DNA of 39,687 nt from DASTOB01 sp035720425 (GTDB lineage: Bacteria > Chloroflexota > Limnocylindria > Limnocylindrales > CSP1-4), in NCBI GenBank assembly GCA_035720425.1, contig DASTOB010000166.1, positions 1-39,687 on the forward strand, read 5' to 3'. Numbering within the stretch: position 1 is the first letter of the stretch; each line of letters opens with the position of its first letter. Made by a program: the position numbers and the translations under genes. Under the pieces are notes generated by a model, which was given only the letters and a program-made list of their open reading frames with translations, searched no databases and was not told where the DNA came from. This document shows, piece by piece, positions 30,648 to 39,687 of the stretch.

Positions 30648-31160
30648 TCAGTGCGTCGCTCCGGCCGGCTCGGCCTGGGTGAGCATCACGGATGCGTCGT
30701 TCGAGTTGACGACGGCCAGGTAGATCGGGCAGCGCGTGCGCCAGACGTCCTCGAGGGCAGCCAGGCGTTCGGCCGATGCGGACGTGGCCACCGAGATCTC
30801 GATCTCGATCGCTTCGAGGTCCGGGATCGCTCCATCCATGCCGAGCAGGCCGCGAGCGTCCGCTCGACAGCGCGCTACGACCGACAGGTCGTCAATGGAG
30901 ATCCCCAGTTGGGGAGCCAGCGTGTCGTGGATGAACGCGACGCCGCACCCGGCGAGCGCGCCCAGCAGGTACTGGGTTGGGGTCGGCGCCGAGCCGGTTC
31001 CGCCGAGCGCCGGCGGCAGGTCCGCGTACCACGTGTAGCTGCCCGCGCTGAGCTCAGCCTTCCCGTCAACCAAGCGCCCGCGTACGGCGGGTGCGCTCCG
31101 CGCCCCATCGGGATTGGTCCGGTAGAGCTGCTCGGTGGCGTTGATGATTTCCGCCTGCAT
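30648..31160 (-). CDS. OsmC family protein
   Basis: This 170-residue protein has the OsmC/Ohr fold, with the N-terminal part AEIINATEQLYRTNPDG, the family segment SAPTPTQYLLGALAGCGVAF carrying the first cysteine and the second cysteine in RTRCPIYLAVV. OsmC and Ohr proteins are thiol-dependent peroxidases that reduce organic hydroperoxides. This branch is also often called OsmC-like or redox-regulated. The ATG at 31160 has GGAGG 9 nt upstream; a GTG at 31247 would add a non-conserved peptide. It lies 141 bp downstream of a hydrolase-LuxR gene on the same strand. A regulatory link to that LuxR-type protein is plausible but unproven. Confidence 0.85.
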   Translation of the reverse strand: MQAEIINATEQLYRTNPDGARSAPAVRGRLVDGKAELSAGSYTWYADLPPALGGTGSAPTPTQYLLGALAGCGVAFIHDTLAPQLGISIDDLSVVARCRADARGLLGMDGAIPDLEAIEIEISVATSASAERLAALEDVWRTRCPIYLAVVNSNDASVMLTQAEPAGATH

Positions 31161-31301
31161 GTGCCTCGCCTCCTTGGCTCGTGGGTCTGCGCGCTGTCGG
31201 CGAGGGTAGGGTGGCCGGCCGGACCCGCCATCGGGGCTGCCACCCAATCCAGCGCGGAATCGCGTCCCGCCGTCTGGCGGCGTACACGCAGGGCCGAAGA
31301 G

Positions 31302-32435
31302 TCAGCCCGTGCCGCTGCCGGATGCGACGCCCGGGTGGCCGACGAGGCGAGCGACCGCAGCAGCGCGGGCTGCCTTGCCGGTGACGCCGAGCTTGTCGTA
31401 GGCGTTCGAGAGGTGGCGCTCCACGGTGCGGACGCTGAGCGTCAGGGCGTCGGCGATCTCGAGGTTGGTCCGGCCATCGGCCGCCTGGCGGAGGACCTCG
31501 AGCTCGCGGGCGGAAAGGCCCGCGCGGATGCTGTCGGGACCGCTCTCGAGGTGTGCCGCATCGCGAGAGAGGAAGTCGCGGACCTCGTCGACGAACCGCT
31601 CCCACGCCGGCTCCTCCTCGAGGAGGATGTGGTTTCCGCTCTCGAGCGGCACGAAGCGGGCTCCCGGTATCCCGCGCGCTACGCGACGTCCGGCGCCAAA
31701 GCCGATCGCCTGGTCGTGGATCGAGTGGAAGACGAGGGTGGGGGCGCGAACGAGCGACAGCAGCGGCGCCACGTTGACCTTCGCTCGCTCGACCCACATC
31801 CGAGCCGCGTTCTCGGTCGAGGTCGACATCCGCTGCAGGTCGTCGAACCAGCGGACCTGCTCCTCCGTGGCGGCGGGGATGAAGAGGTTGGTGAAGACGC
31901 GCCGGAACACCGGGTTCTCGCGCGCCCAGCCGATCCGGATGAGGTTGAGCAGCGTCTCGAACTCGACCATGCTGTCCGCCGGGAGCCTGACCGTGAGCGG
32001 ACCGCGGTCCTGGGTCCCGAGCAGCACCAGGTGGCTGACCCGTTCCGGAAAGCGGGCGGCGTAGGCGATCGCGACCGGTCCGCCCTGCGACATGCCGAGC
32101 AGCGCGACCCTACCGAAGCCTAGCTGGTCGACGACCGACGCGAGGTCGTTGACGCGGGCGTCGAGCGAATAGTCGGCGATGTGCCAGTCGGACAGGCCGC
32201 TGCCGCGCTCGTCGTAGCGGACGAGGGTCGTGAACGATCCCAGGTCCTCGAGGAGGTGCCGCCAGACAGGGCTCTCCCAGTCGAACTGCAGGTGGCTCAG
32301 CCAGCACGCGACGTTGACGAGTGGCGGTCCGTCGCCGTGGACGGCGTAGGCCAGCCGGACGCCGTCACCGGCTCGGAGGAACCGGATCTCCTGGGTGGAC
32401 GGTGCAGGATCGTGAGCGCGTCTCGTGCCGAGCAT
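31302..32435 (-). CDS. Alpha/beta hydrolase fused to a LuxR-type DNA-binding domain
   Basis: This 377-residue fusion has an alpha/beta hydrolase fold (about residues 15-275) with the nucleophile elbow LGMSQGGP, oxyanion region VRYDERGSGLS, an acid in FHSIHDQAIG and the histidine in LESGNHIL. A C-terminal GerE/LuxR helix-turn-helix follows (GLSARELEVLRQAADGRTNLEIADALTLSVRTVERHLSNAYDKLGV, about 310-355). The usual inference is a transcription factor that senses or cleaves a small hydrophobic ligand through its hydrolase half. The catalytic triad looks complete, so the hydrolase may be active. It reads leftward and is upstream of OsmC. The ATG at 32435 has a possible TAGCAT -10 at 32466-32471. 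Confidence 0.85.
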   Translation of the reverse strand: MLGTRRAHDPAPSTQEIRFLRAGDGVRLAYAVHGDGPPLVNVACWLSHLQFDWESPVWRHLLEDLGSFTTLVRYDERGSGLSDWHIADYSLDARVNDLASVVDQLGFGRVALLGMSQGGPVAIAYAARFPERVSHLVLLGTQDRGPLTVRLPADSMVEFETLLNLIRIGWARENPVFRRVFTNLFIPAATEEQVRWFDDLQRMSTSTENAARMWVERAKVNVAPLLSLVRAPTLVFHSIHDQAIGFGAGRRVARGIPGARFVPLESGNHILLEEEPAWERFVDEVRDFLSRDAAHLESGPDSIRAGLSARELEVLRQAADGRTNLEIADALTLSVRTVERHLSNAYDKLGVTGKAARAAAVARLVGHPGVASGSGTG

Positions 32436-32566
32436 GCATCAACCCCCGGTGCCTTGCCTCCACCGATGCTAACGCCGGACGGCAAGCGCCTCTCCGCCCT
32501 TGGCTGTGGTCCGCCCGTGGGGTGTGGTTGCCGGCCTCGGCCACGCTCGGTAACCTTGCGGTCCAC

Positions 32567-32641
32567 GGCGGAGTAGCTCAGTGGTAGAGCAGGGGACTCA
32601 TAAGCCCTTGGTCGGTGGTTCGAATCCGCCCTCCGCTACCA
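32567..32641 (+). tRNA. tRNA-Met(CAT)
   Basis: The cloverleaf is complete: acceptor stem 32567-32573 with 32631-32637 (first pair G-U), D-arm GCTC/GAGC with a 7-nt loop, anticodon loop CTCATAA (anticodon CAT), variable loop TGGTC and T-arm GGTGG-TTCGAAT-CCGCC. The discriminator is A and CCA is encoded (32639-32641). The paired 1-72 position argues against an initiator tRNA. The anticodon CAT could also belong to an Ile2 tRNA with lysidine. The pair 31-39 is A-G. Confidence 0.93.
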
Positions 32642-33257
32642 CCCTCCTCGCACGTGCCAGTTTCCCTGCACGCCCCGCGACCGGGTTGGCGGATCGGCCG
32701 TCAGCGTGACCGCGCGACTGGATGCGGTCCCGGCGCAGACGTGTGGGCGCGCAAACGAGAACATCTCGGGGCCGTGACGGGGCGCGAAGGCGCGCGTCGC
32801 GGCCGGCAGATACAACGGGCACTTCGTTGCGAGGGACCGACGCAGGTTGTCGGATATTCGTGGGGCAACTAGCCGGGACCGTCCGAGCCGCATCCACCCG
32901 CGAGCGGCGCCGTCGCCATGCTCGGAGGGTCCGCCGGGAACCGCGGAATCGGCCGAATTGTCTCCACCCGAGTCGTGCCACGAATAGGCGAGAAGTTGGC
33001 GCCGATCCGGTGATGTCAGGCGTGCCGCGGGGCGAGAGGGCCGCAGTCGAAGGGGCGGGGAGGGACGCTCACGCAGCAACCGACAGCGGAGCGGCCACGC
33101 GACGTGGCGGGACACGACGATCGACCGGCCACGCGACCCGATGCCACATGACCCGCGGCCCCCGTAACGATCCGACCGCGACCATTCGTCGTACACGTGG
33201 TAGGCGCACCCGCGAGGCTGTCACACGGCCGTCAACGGTGTCGAGGCGAGCCGAGGG
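32642..33257. other. Non-coding region between tRNA-Met and ftsH
   Basis: These 616 bp have no credible gene. They hold a 9-bp inverted repeat, TATTCGTGG (32855-32863) with CCACGAATA (32978-32986), a direct repeat CGGCCACGCGAC (33092-33103 and 33126-33137) and a hairpin GCCACG-CGA-CGTGGC (33094-33108). A minus-strand ORF here reads the tRNA as VAEGGFEPPTKGL and is spurious. Confidence 0.6.
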
Positions 33258-33263
33258 TATACT
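33258..33263 (+). promoter_or_regulatory. -10 box TATACT before ftsH
   Basis: TATACT ends 6 nt before an in-frame GTG (33270) and about 42 nt before the TTG start favoured here. It is the best -10 match in the region; no -35 is apparent. Confidence 0.6.
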
Positions 33264-33305
33264 CGGCGCGTGGCGGGCACCGGTCCCGCTCTCCCGGAGG
33301 CTCCG

Positions 33306-35243
<1,938 letters not shown>

Positions 35244-35266
35244 CCACTCGTCGCCGCCCGGCCGCC

Positions 35267-36721
35267 ATGACCGACCTCGGCCCTCCGGCCGACGCCGGCC
35301 CTCCGGCCGACGGCGACGCCGGATTCGCCGTCGGCGTCACCGACCCTGCCCTCGAGGCGTACCTCGACGCCGAGCACGAACGGCGGATGGCCTCGTACGC
35401 CGCGTTCCTGCGGATTCCGTCGATCTCCGGGATCAGCGAGCACCACCCGGATTGCGGGGCGGCGGCAGCCTTCCTCGCGGACGATCTCACGAAGGCCGGG
35501 ATCGAGCACGTCGAGGTGTCCGAGACCGGCGGCCTGCCGATCGTCTACGGCGACTGGCTCCACGCCCCCGGCGCGCCGACCGTCATCGTCTACGGCCACT
35601 ACGACGTCCAGCCGGTCGACCCGCTCGACCTGTGGGACTCGCCACCCTTCGAACCGATCGTCAAGGACGGCCGGATGCTCGCCCGCGGCGCCGCCGACGA
35701 CAAGGGCCAGGTCCACATGCACGTGCGCGCGGCCGAGGCGCTCCTCGCCACGCGGAGCCGCCTGCCGCTCAACCTGCGCTTCGTGTTTGAGGGCGAGGAG
35801 GAGTCGACCTCGCCGAACTTCGCCCCGTGGCTCGAGGCGAACCGCGCCCGGCTCGGCGCCGACGCGGTGGTGATCAGCGACACGCCGTTCTTCGCCGGCA
35901 ACCTGCCGGCCATCACGCTCGGGCTGCGCGGCGTGGTCCACGCGCAGGTCGACGTCGACGGCCCGGAGGTCGACCTGCACTCCGGCTCCTACGGCGGGGC
36001 GGTGGACAACCCGATCAACGCGCTCGCATCGATCATCGCCGCGCTCAAGGGTCCCGATGGGCGGGTCCGGGTGCCGGGCTTCTACGACGACGTGGTCCCG
36101 CTCAGCGAGGCGGACCGCGCGGCGTTCGCGGCCCTCCCGTTCGACGAGGCCGAGTTCCTCGCCTCGACCGGAGCGCCGGGGCTGTTCGGCGAGGCGGGCT
36201 ACACGACCCTCGAGCGCCGCGGAGCGCGACCGACGCTCGACATCAACGGCATCTGGGGCGGCTTCCAGGGCGAGGGCAGCAAGACGATCATCCCCGCCCA
36301 CGCCCACGCCAAGGTGAGCTGCCGGCTCGTCGCGGACCAGGATCCGCACCGGATCTTCGAGGCGCTTCAGGGGTTCATCGTGGACGTCGCGCCGCCGGGC
36401 GTCCGCGTCACGGTCACGCTTCACGGGACGGGTCGGCCGAGCCTGCTGCCGATGGACCACCCCGTGACCCGCGCTGCCGCGCGGGCGATGGAGCGGGCCT
36501 TCGGCCGCGCGCCGCTCTACGCGCGCGAGGGCGGCTCGATCATGGCCGCGGCGGACTTCGGGTCCGTGCTCGGCCTGCCGGTCGTCCTCGCCGGATTCAC
36601 GAATCCGGACGACCACGCCCACAGCCCGAACGAATCGATGGTGCTCGACAACTACGAGCGCGGGATCCGGGCGATCGCGTACCTCTGGGACGAGCTCGCG
36701 GTCGGCGGGCTCAACGCCTGA
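35267..36721 (+). CDS. M20 family dipeptidase
   Basis: This 484-residue cytosolic metallodipeptidase is of the M20 CNDP/PepV-like type. Metal ligands are in VYGHYDVQPVD (histidine), RGAADDKGQ (aspartate), FEGEEEST (catalytic Glu and bridging Glu) and SDTPFF, and the C-terminal histidine is in NPDDHAHSPNES. The insert with VDLHSGSYGGAVDNP is the dimerisation lid. It would hydrolyse dipeptides or similar N-acyl amino acids. The N-terminal 25 residues (Pro/Ala/Gly/Asp-rich, containing two near-identical GPPAD segments) are not conserved and may be dispensable. The ATG at 35267 lies 23 bp after ftsH with no strong Shine-Dalgarno. Its position downstream of FtsH could link it to peptide recycling, but this is inference. 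Confidence 0.88.
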   Translation: MTDLGPPADAGPPADGDAGFAVGVTDPALEAYLDAEHERRMASYAAFLRIPSISGISEHHPDCGAAAAFLADDLTKAGIEHVEVSETGGLPIVYGDWLHAPGAPTVIVYGHYDVQPVDPLDLWDSPPFEPIVKDGRMLARGAADDKGQVHMHVRAAEALLATRSRLPLNLRFVFEGEEESTSPNFAPWLEANRARLGADAVVISDTPFFAGNLPAITLGLRGVVHAQVDVDGPEVDLHSGSYGGAVDNPINALASIIAALKGPDGRVRVPGFYDDVVPLSEADRAAFAALPFDEAEFLASTGAPGLFGEAGYTTLERRGARPTLDINGIWGGFQGEGSKTIIPAHAHAKVSCRLVADQDPHRIFEALQGFIVDVAPPGVRVTVTLHGTGRPSLLPMDHPVTRAAARAMERAFGRAPLYAREGGSIMAAADFGSVLGLPVVLAGFTNPDDHAHSPNESMVLDNYERGIRAIAYLWDELAVGGLNA

Positions 36722-36782
36722 CGGGGGTACCTTCGGGTCATCCGGATCGGCCACTCGGGCGGATGCCAGCCGACGTGCCGGT

Positions 36783-36790
36783 GCTACGAT
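36783..36790 (+). promoter_or_regulatory. Extended -10-like element TGCTACGAT
   Basis: This is the second copy of the 14-mer CGGTGCTACGATGC (36779-36792), also seen before the agmatinase gene. A start near 36797 gives a leader of about 28 nt with GGGAGGA before the GTG at 36825. Confidence 0.5.
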
Positions 36791-36824
36791 GCACCCGCAT
36801 GCGTTACCGGGAGGACGACCGCTC

Positions 36825-37907
36825 GTGAGCACCGAAACCGCCGATACGACCGCGAGCCACCAGGGGGGCTGGCGCCTCGACACCGACAACGGCAGCATGG
36901 CGCCCCGTTCGGCCCTCGACGTCCTGGTCGACCTCAACGACAAGGTCACGACCGGCAACGTCGGCGAGTACCAGCCCGTGCCGCTGGGCTTCACGCCGCT
37001 CGACAAGACGATCGGCACCGGCCTGCGCGCCGGTGAACTGCTCCTCATCGGCGGGGCGCAGGGGACCGGCAAGACCACGATGGCGCTCCAGATGGCGCGC
37101 AACATCGCCTCGGGCGGACAGGCCAACGTCCTCTACCTGTGCTTCGAGCACGACGAGCAGTACCTGCTCAACCGGCTCATCGCGATGGAGTCGGCCCTTG
37201 CCCACCTGCCCCACAAGACGGGTGCGATCAAGATCCAGGACGTCCGCAAGGAGATCCTCGGGACGTGGATGGCAGAGGGGCAGGCGAGCGGGCCGCAGCT
37301 CGCGTCGAACCCGCGCCTTCGGCCGTCGCTCGATCGGATCGCCCGCTACGGGCAGAACCTGTTCCTGCTCCGCGGATCGCAGACGGCGAGCACGATCGAC
37401 AACATCCGCAAGCTCGTCCAGCAGCACCGTGCGCTGTCCGGGGACCGCCGGCTCGTCGTCATCGTCGACTACCTCCAGAAGGTGCCGCAGGTCCCGGAGC
37501 CGGAGAACGAGACCGAGAAGGTGACCTACGTGGTTAACGGCCTCAAGGACGTGGCGCTCGCGGAAGAGGTCCCGATGATCTCGATCGTGGCGGCGGACAA
37601 GGAGGGCCTCAAGGCGTCGCGCCTGCGCAACTATCACCTGCGCGGCTCGTCGGCGATCAACTACGAGGCCGACATCATCCTCATCCTCAACGAGAAGTAC
37701 CACATCGTCGCCAAGGTCAACATCGAGTTCAACCCGTACCAGGCGCAGCGCTTCCGCGACTGGGTCGTCATCTCGGTCGAGAAGAACCGGGGCGGCCAGG
37801 ACAACGTCGACCTCGAGTTCGAGAAGCACTTCGAGTTCTCGTGCTTCGATCCGAACGGCCGGACCGTCCAGGAGAAGCTGATCGAGGAGCGCCTCTACAA
37901 CGACTAG
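36825..37907 (+). CDS. DnaB-like RecA-fold ATPase without the N-terminal domain
   Basis: This 360-residue protein matches the C-terminal ATPase domain of DnaB-type replicative helicases: Walker A IGGAQGTGKTTMALQMARN near residues 75-90, the acid in YLCFEHDEQ, Walker B LVVIVDYLQKVPQVP and GLKDVALAEEVPMI near 240. The later KNRGGQDNVDLEFEKHFEFSCF resembles the end of DnaB. The N-terminal primase-interaction domain is absent; the 45 residues before the core are unstructured. It may be a KaiC/RadA-like or DnaB-like ATPase with a different role. The GTG at 36825 has GGGAGGA upstream and follows an extended -10. The non-coding stretch after it holds four DnaA-box-like 9-mers. Confidence 0.8.
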   Translation: MSTETADTTASHQGGWRLDTDNGSMAPRSALDVLVDLNDKVTTGNVGEYQPVPLGFTPLDKTIGTGLRAGELLLIGGAQGTGKTTMALQMARNIASGGQANVLYLCFEHDEQYLLNRLIAMESALAHLPHKTGAIKIQDVRKEILGTWMAEGQASGPQLASNPRLRPSLDRIARYGQNLFLLRGSQTASTIDNIRKLVQQHRALSGDRRLVVIVDYLQKVPQVPEPENETEKVTYVVNGLKDVALAEEVPMISIVAADKEGLKASRLRNYHLRGSSAINYEADIILILNEKYHIVAKVNIEFNPYQAQRFRDWVVISVEKNRGGQDNVDLEFEKHFEFSCFDPNGRTVQEKLIEERLYND

Positions 37908-38303
37908 CGACCGGGCGGCGGCGCGGTCATCCACAGGCTGTCCACATCGCCCGACGCTTTCGTGGACGATTCGGACCCGATCGGGCCGAACTTCGTGGAT
38001 AACCCCGTTGTGCCGGGACTGGCGCGCCCGTATCGTTCGGTCTGCCCGAAGGGGCCGTCGGAACGGACAGGCGACGCGGGGAGTGATCCTCGCACCGCCG
38101 CCGGTCTCGCCGGTGCCGAGCCTCACGGCTCAGTACCGACAGATCGCCGATCCGGGACGTGGCCGGCCGAGATCACATCAAGGCTCGCCTGACCCGCGAT
38201 CGCATCCGCCACGACACGGTTCCTTCGGGCGCTTTCGTGTTTGCGGCACGCCCCCGCACCGGCACCGCGCCGGGCGCGACCAAGCAGGATCCGGAGCCTG
38301 CCC
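37908..38303. other. Non-coding region with DnaA-box-like sites
   Basis: These 396 bp between the DnaB-like gene and pyrophosphatase lack a credible ORF. A cluster of DnaA-box-like 9-mers lies at 37927-38002. A short hairpin GAGCC-TCAC-GGCTC is at 38118-38131. No AT-rich unwinding element is obvious. Confidence 0.6.
37927..38002. promoter_or_regulatory. Cluster of four DnaA-box-like 9-mers
   Basis: Compared with TTATCCACA: TCATCCACA (37927-37935, one mismatch), CTGTCCACA (37938-37946, two; one from TTGTCCACA), and on the minus strand TCGTCCACG (37961-37969, three) and TTATCCACG (37994-38002, one). Two point each way. Four such sites in 76 bp of GC-rich DNA suggest DnaA binding. Confidence 0.5.
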
Positions 38304-38834
38304 ATGGTTTCGAACAGCGAGCGCTTTCCCGACATCGTCGAGGTCGTCGTCGAGATCCCGCGCGGGAGCCGGAACAAGTACGAGTACGACGAGGTCGCGA
38401 AGGTCTACCGCCTCGACCGCGTCCTGGCCTCGGCCGTCCACTACAACTTCGACTACGGCTTCGTCGAGGGGACGCGGGCCGATGACGGCGACCACACGGA
38501 CGCCCTGCTCCTCATCGACGAGCCGACGTTCACCGGCTGCCACGTCTGGGCGCGGCCGATCGGCGGGCTCGAGATGCGCGACGAGAAGGGCTTCGACTTC
38601 AAGACGCTGTGCGTCGCGGTCGGCGATCCCCATCAGGCCCACGTCGAGCGGCTCGACCAGGTCCGGCCGCACCGTCGGGTCGAGATCGAACACTTCTTCA
38701 ACACGTACAAGTTCCTCGAGGACAAGACGGTCGAGGTGGTCGGCTGGCGTGATCGCGACCGTGCCCACGAGGTGCTGCGAACGGACCGAACCGCCTGGCT
38801 TCGCGAGACCGCGGCCGAGGGACCGGATCGCTGA
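38304..38834 (+). CDS. ppa: Inorganic pyrophosphatase, family I
   Basis: This 176-residue cytosolic enzyme hydrolyses pyrophosphate to phosphate and so drives biosynthesis. The motifs are EIPRGSRNKYEYDE with the conserved Lys/Glu/Arg, HYNFDYGFVEGT, the magnesium-binding DGDHTDALLLIDEPTF and EKGFDFKTL, and the C-terminal EIEHFFNTYKFLEDK. Two positions differ from textbook enzymes: NFDYGF instead of PGNYGF and DGDHTD instead of DGDPLD. The key acids remain. The ATG at 38304 has GGAG 8 nt upstream. An upstream GTG at 38241 would add a non-conserved peptide. A 24-bp tandem repeat follows before thpR. Confidence 0.92.
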   Translation: MVSNSERFPDIVEVVVEIPRGSRNKYEYDEVAKVYRLDRVLASAVHYNFDYGFVEGTRADDGDHTDALLLIDEPTFTGCHVWARPIGGLEMRDEKGFDFKTLCVAVGDPHQAHVERLDQVRPHRRVEIEHFFNTYKFLEDKTVEVVGWRDRDRAHEVLRTDRTAWLRETAAEGPDR

Positions 38835-38864
38835 GCGCACCGGGCCGCGGACCGGGCGGCGCAA

Positions 38865-38910
38865 CGGGCGACACGCGCCGCGGTGCACCGGGCGACACGC
38901 GCCGCGGTGC
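38865..38910 (+). repeat. 24-bp tandem repeat, two copies
   Basis: CGGGCGACACGCGCCGCGGT plus GC is repeated exactly, starting at 38865 and 38889 with a 24-bp period. It lies in the gap between the pyrophosphatase stop and the thpR GTG. In the thpR frame the repeat reads PGDTRRGA-like peptides with no start codon before 38939. Confidence 0.75.
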
Positions 38911-38938
38911 CGAGGCGTCCGAGGACGGCACGCGGAGC

Positions 38939-39526
38939 GTGTTCATCGCGATCCCGTTGTCGAGCGAGGCACGTGACGCGGTCGCCGCCCTCGTCGCGTC
39001 GCTTCCGGTTCCGGATGGGCGACCCGTCCGCTGGGTGCGCTTCGACGGGCTGCACCTGACGATCCGCTTCCTCGGGCCCACGCCGACCGACCGGCTGGCC
39101 GCCGTCGATGCCGCGGTCGCCGCGGTGGCGGCCGACGAGGGGCCGTTCACCGTGTCGATCCGCGGCGCCGGCGCGTTCCCCAACCTGCGACGTCCGCGGG
39201 CCCTCTGGCTGGGGGTCGACGAGGGCACCGCGGAGTTGTCGCGCCTCGGCCGGGAGACGAACGCCGCGCTCGCGGCCGCGGGCTGGGCGCCGGACGATCG
39301 AACGTATCGGCCGCACCTCACGCTCGCTCGATCGGACGGCGTCCGGGCCGGGGCCGCCACGGCGGCGGCGCTCATCGCGGCAGCGGCCGCGCTCGAGGTC
39401 CGCTTCACGGCGGACCGGCTCGTCCTGTTCGAGAGCCTGACCGGCGGTGGACCGGCGCGCTACGAACCGATCGTCGAGCATCGCCTGGCCGGCGCGTCCT
39501 CGCGCTCGACCGCAGCGGGGGCGTGA
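38939..39526 (+). CDS. thpR: RNA 2',3'-cyclic phosphodiesterase
   Basis: This 195-residue member of the 2H phosphoesterase superfamily has two catalytic HxTx motifs: HLTIRFLG near residue 41 and HLTLARSDG near residue 127. It starts with the usual short strand MFIAIPLS. ThpR/LigT proteins hydrolyse 2',3'-cyclic phosphates at RNA ends to 2'-phosphates. An Ala-rich helix (AATAAALIAAAAAL) follows the second motif. The GTG at 38939 fits the family start; the frame is open further upstream through a tandem repeat but has no start there. A basic Ser/Ala-rich tail ends the protein. Confidence 0.87.
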   Translation: MFIAIPLSSEARDAVAALVASLPVPDGRPVRWVRFDGLHLTIRFLGPTPTDRLAAVDAAVAAVAADEGPFTVSIRGAGAFPNLRRPRALWLGVDEGTAELSRLGRETNAALAAAGWAPDDRTYRPHLTLARSDGVRAGAATAAALIAAAAALEVRFTADRLVLFESLTGGGPARYEPIVEHRLAGASSRSTAAGA

Positions 39527-39568
39527 GGCCGGGGCGGCGTGTTGCAAGGCCCGCGGCGGGCGGCCGAT

Positions 39569-39576
39569 GCTACCAT
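39569..39576 (+). promoter_or_regulatory. Extended -10-like element TGCTACCAT
   Basis: TG-N-TACCAT lies 43 nt after the thpR stop and 50 nt before the next GTG. It resembles the extended -10 elements at 3595 and 36783. Confidence 0.35.
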
Positions 39577-39626
39577 TCGGCCTCCGCATCACGGCGCGAC
39601 AAGCAGACAGGGAATCCGGATCGATC

Positions 39627-39687
39627 GTGACGCCAGCGCACCGCGCCCGGCTCGTCGTCGCCCTTGGCCTCGTCAATCTCGCGCTGG
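39627..39687 (+). CDS. 5' end of a gene, probably with a membrane or secretion signal
   Basis: From the GTG at 39627 the open frame reads TPAHRARLVVALGLVNLAL after the start and runs off the window. A short basic region and a hydrophobic stretch suggest a signal peptide or first transmembrane helix. A weak AGGGA lies upstream. The start could be different and the product cannot be named. Confidence 0.45.
   Translation, partial: MTPAHRARLVVALGLVNLAL

Noticed and set aside
32598..32981. 127-residue minus-strand ORF ending VAEGGFEPPTKGL
   Set aside because: Its end is the translation of the antisense strand of tRNA-Met, a known artefact in automatic annotation.
32567..33257. A tRNA-associated integration site
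   Set aside because: No integrase gene and no repeated copy of the tRNA 3' end were found in the following sequence.

Overview
The window is about 39.7 kb of very high-GC bacterial chromosome, coding-dense, with short gaps and frequent GTG starts. I see no plasmid, phage, insertion sequence or CRISPR. The gene mix suggests Chloroflexota, most plausibly a Limnocylindria-like (Ellin6529) lineage, with an actinobacterium as the main alternative. The mix includes a DUF2342 metallopeptidase of the F420-associated group, the MrfA/MrfB repair pair, an NfeD-flotillin pair, small secreted proteins with EF-hand-like loops, and repeated TANNNT boxes 6-7 nt before start codons. The taxonomic call is an inference.

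Layout. (1) Positions 1-11937, rightward: the end of a RecB-type nuclease, a HAD hydrolase, a response regulator, a small membrane protein, an M20 amidohydrolase, an agmatinase-family ureohydrolase, a glycerophosphodiester phosphodiesterase, a methyltransferase, a CpaE/TadZ-like receiver-ParA fusion, glutamate racemase, a zincin, a D-2-hydroxyacid dehydrogenase and YchF. (2) 11938-12241: non-coding and rich in hairpins and repeats. (3) 12242-13574: a small acidic protein and a PfkB kinase, head to head. (4) 13591-21307: a sugar or inositol block. The leftward genes are an IolE-like dehydratase, an IolG-like dehydrogenase, a lipoprotein binding protein, a CUT2 permease, its ATPase and a LacI regulator. 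A transaldolase diverges from them, and a palindromic LacI-type operator lies between the two promoters. (5) 21259-25075, leftward: the mitomycin-repair pair mrfA-mrfB. (6) 25240-30281, rightward: a FtsB/DivIC-like protein, NfeD-like protein, long-tailed flotillin, beta carbonic anhydrase, a cysteine-bearing receiver-like protein and a small secreted protein. (7) 30648-32435, leftward: an alpha/beta hydrolase-LuxR fusion and OsmC. (8) tRNA-Met(CAT), then a 600-bp gap. (9) 33306 to the end, rightward: FtsH, an M20 dipeptidase, a solo DnaB-like ATPase, a non-coding stretch with four DnaA-box-like 9-mers, inorganic pyrophosphatase, ThpR and the first codons of another gene.

Most of the window is housekeeping. 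The points that stand out are a ladder of stop-start overlaps built from a 17-bp tandem repeat at 9723-9790, the divergent operator at 20139-20156, the DnaA-box-like cluster beside a DnaB-like ATPase, a family of probable leaderless promoters, and a flotillin with an unusual tail. I did not find a clear new defence or mobile system.
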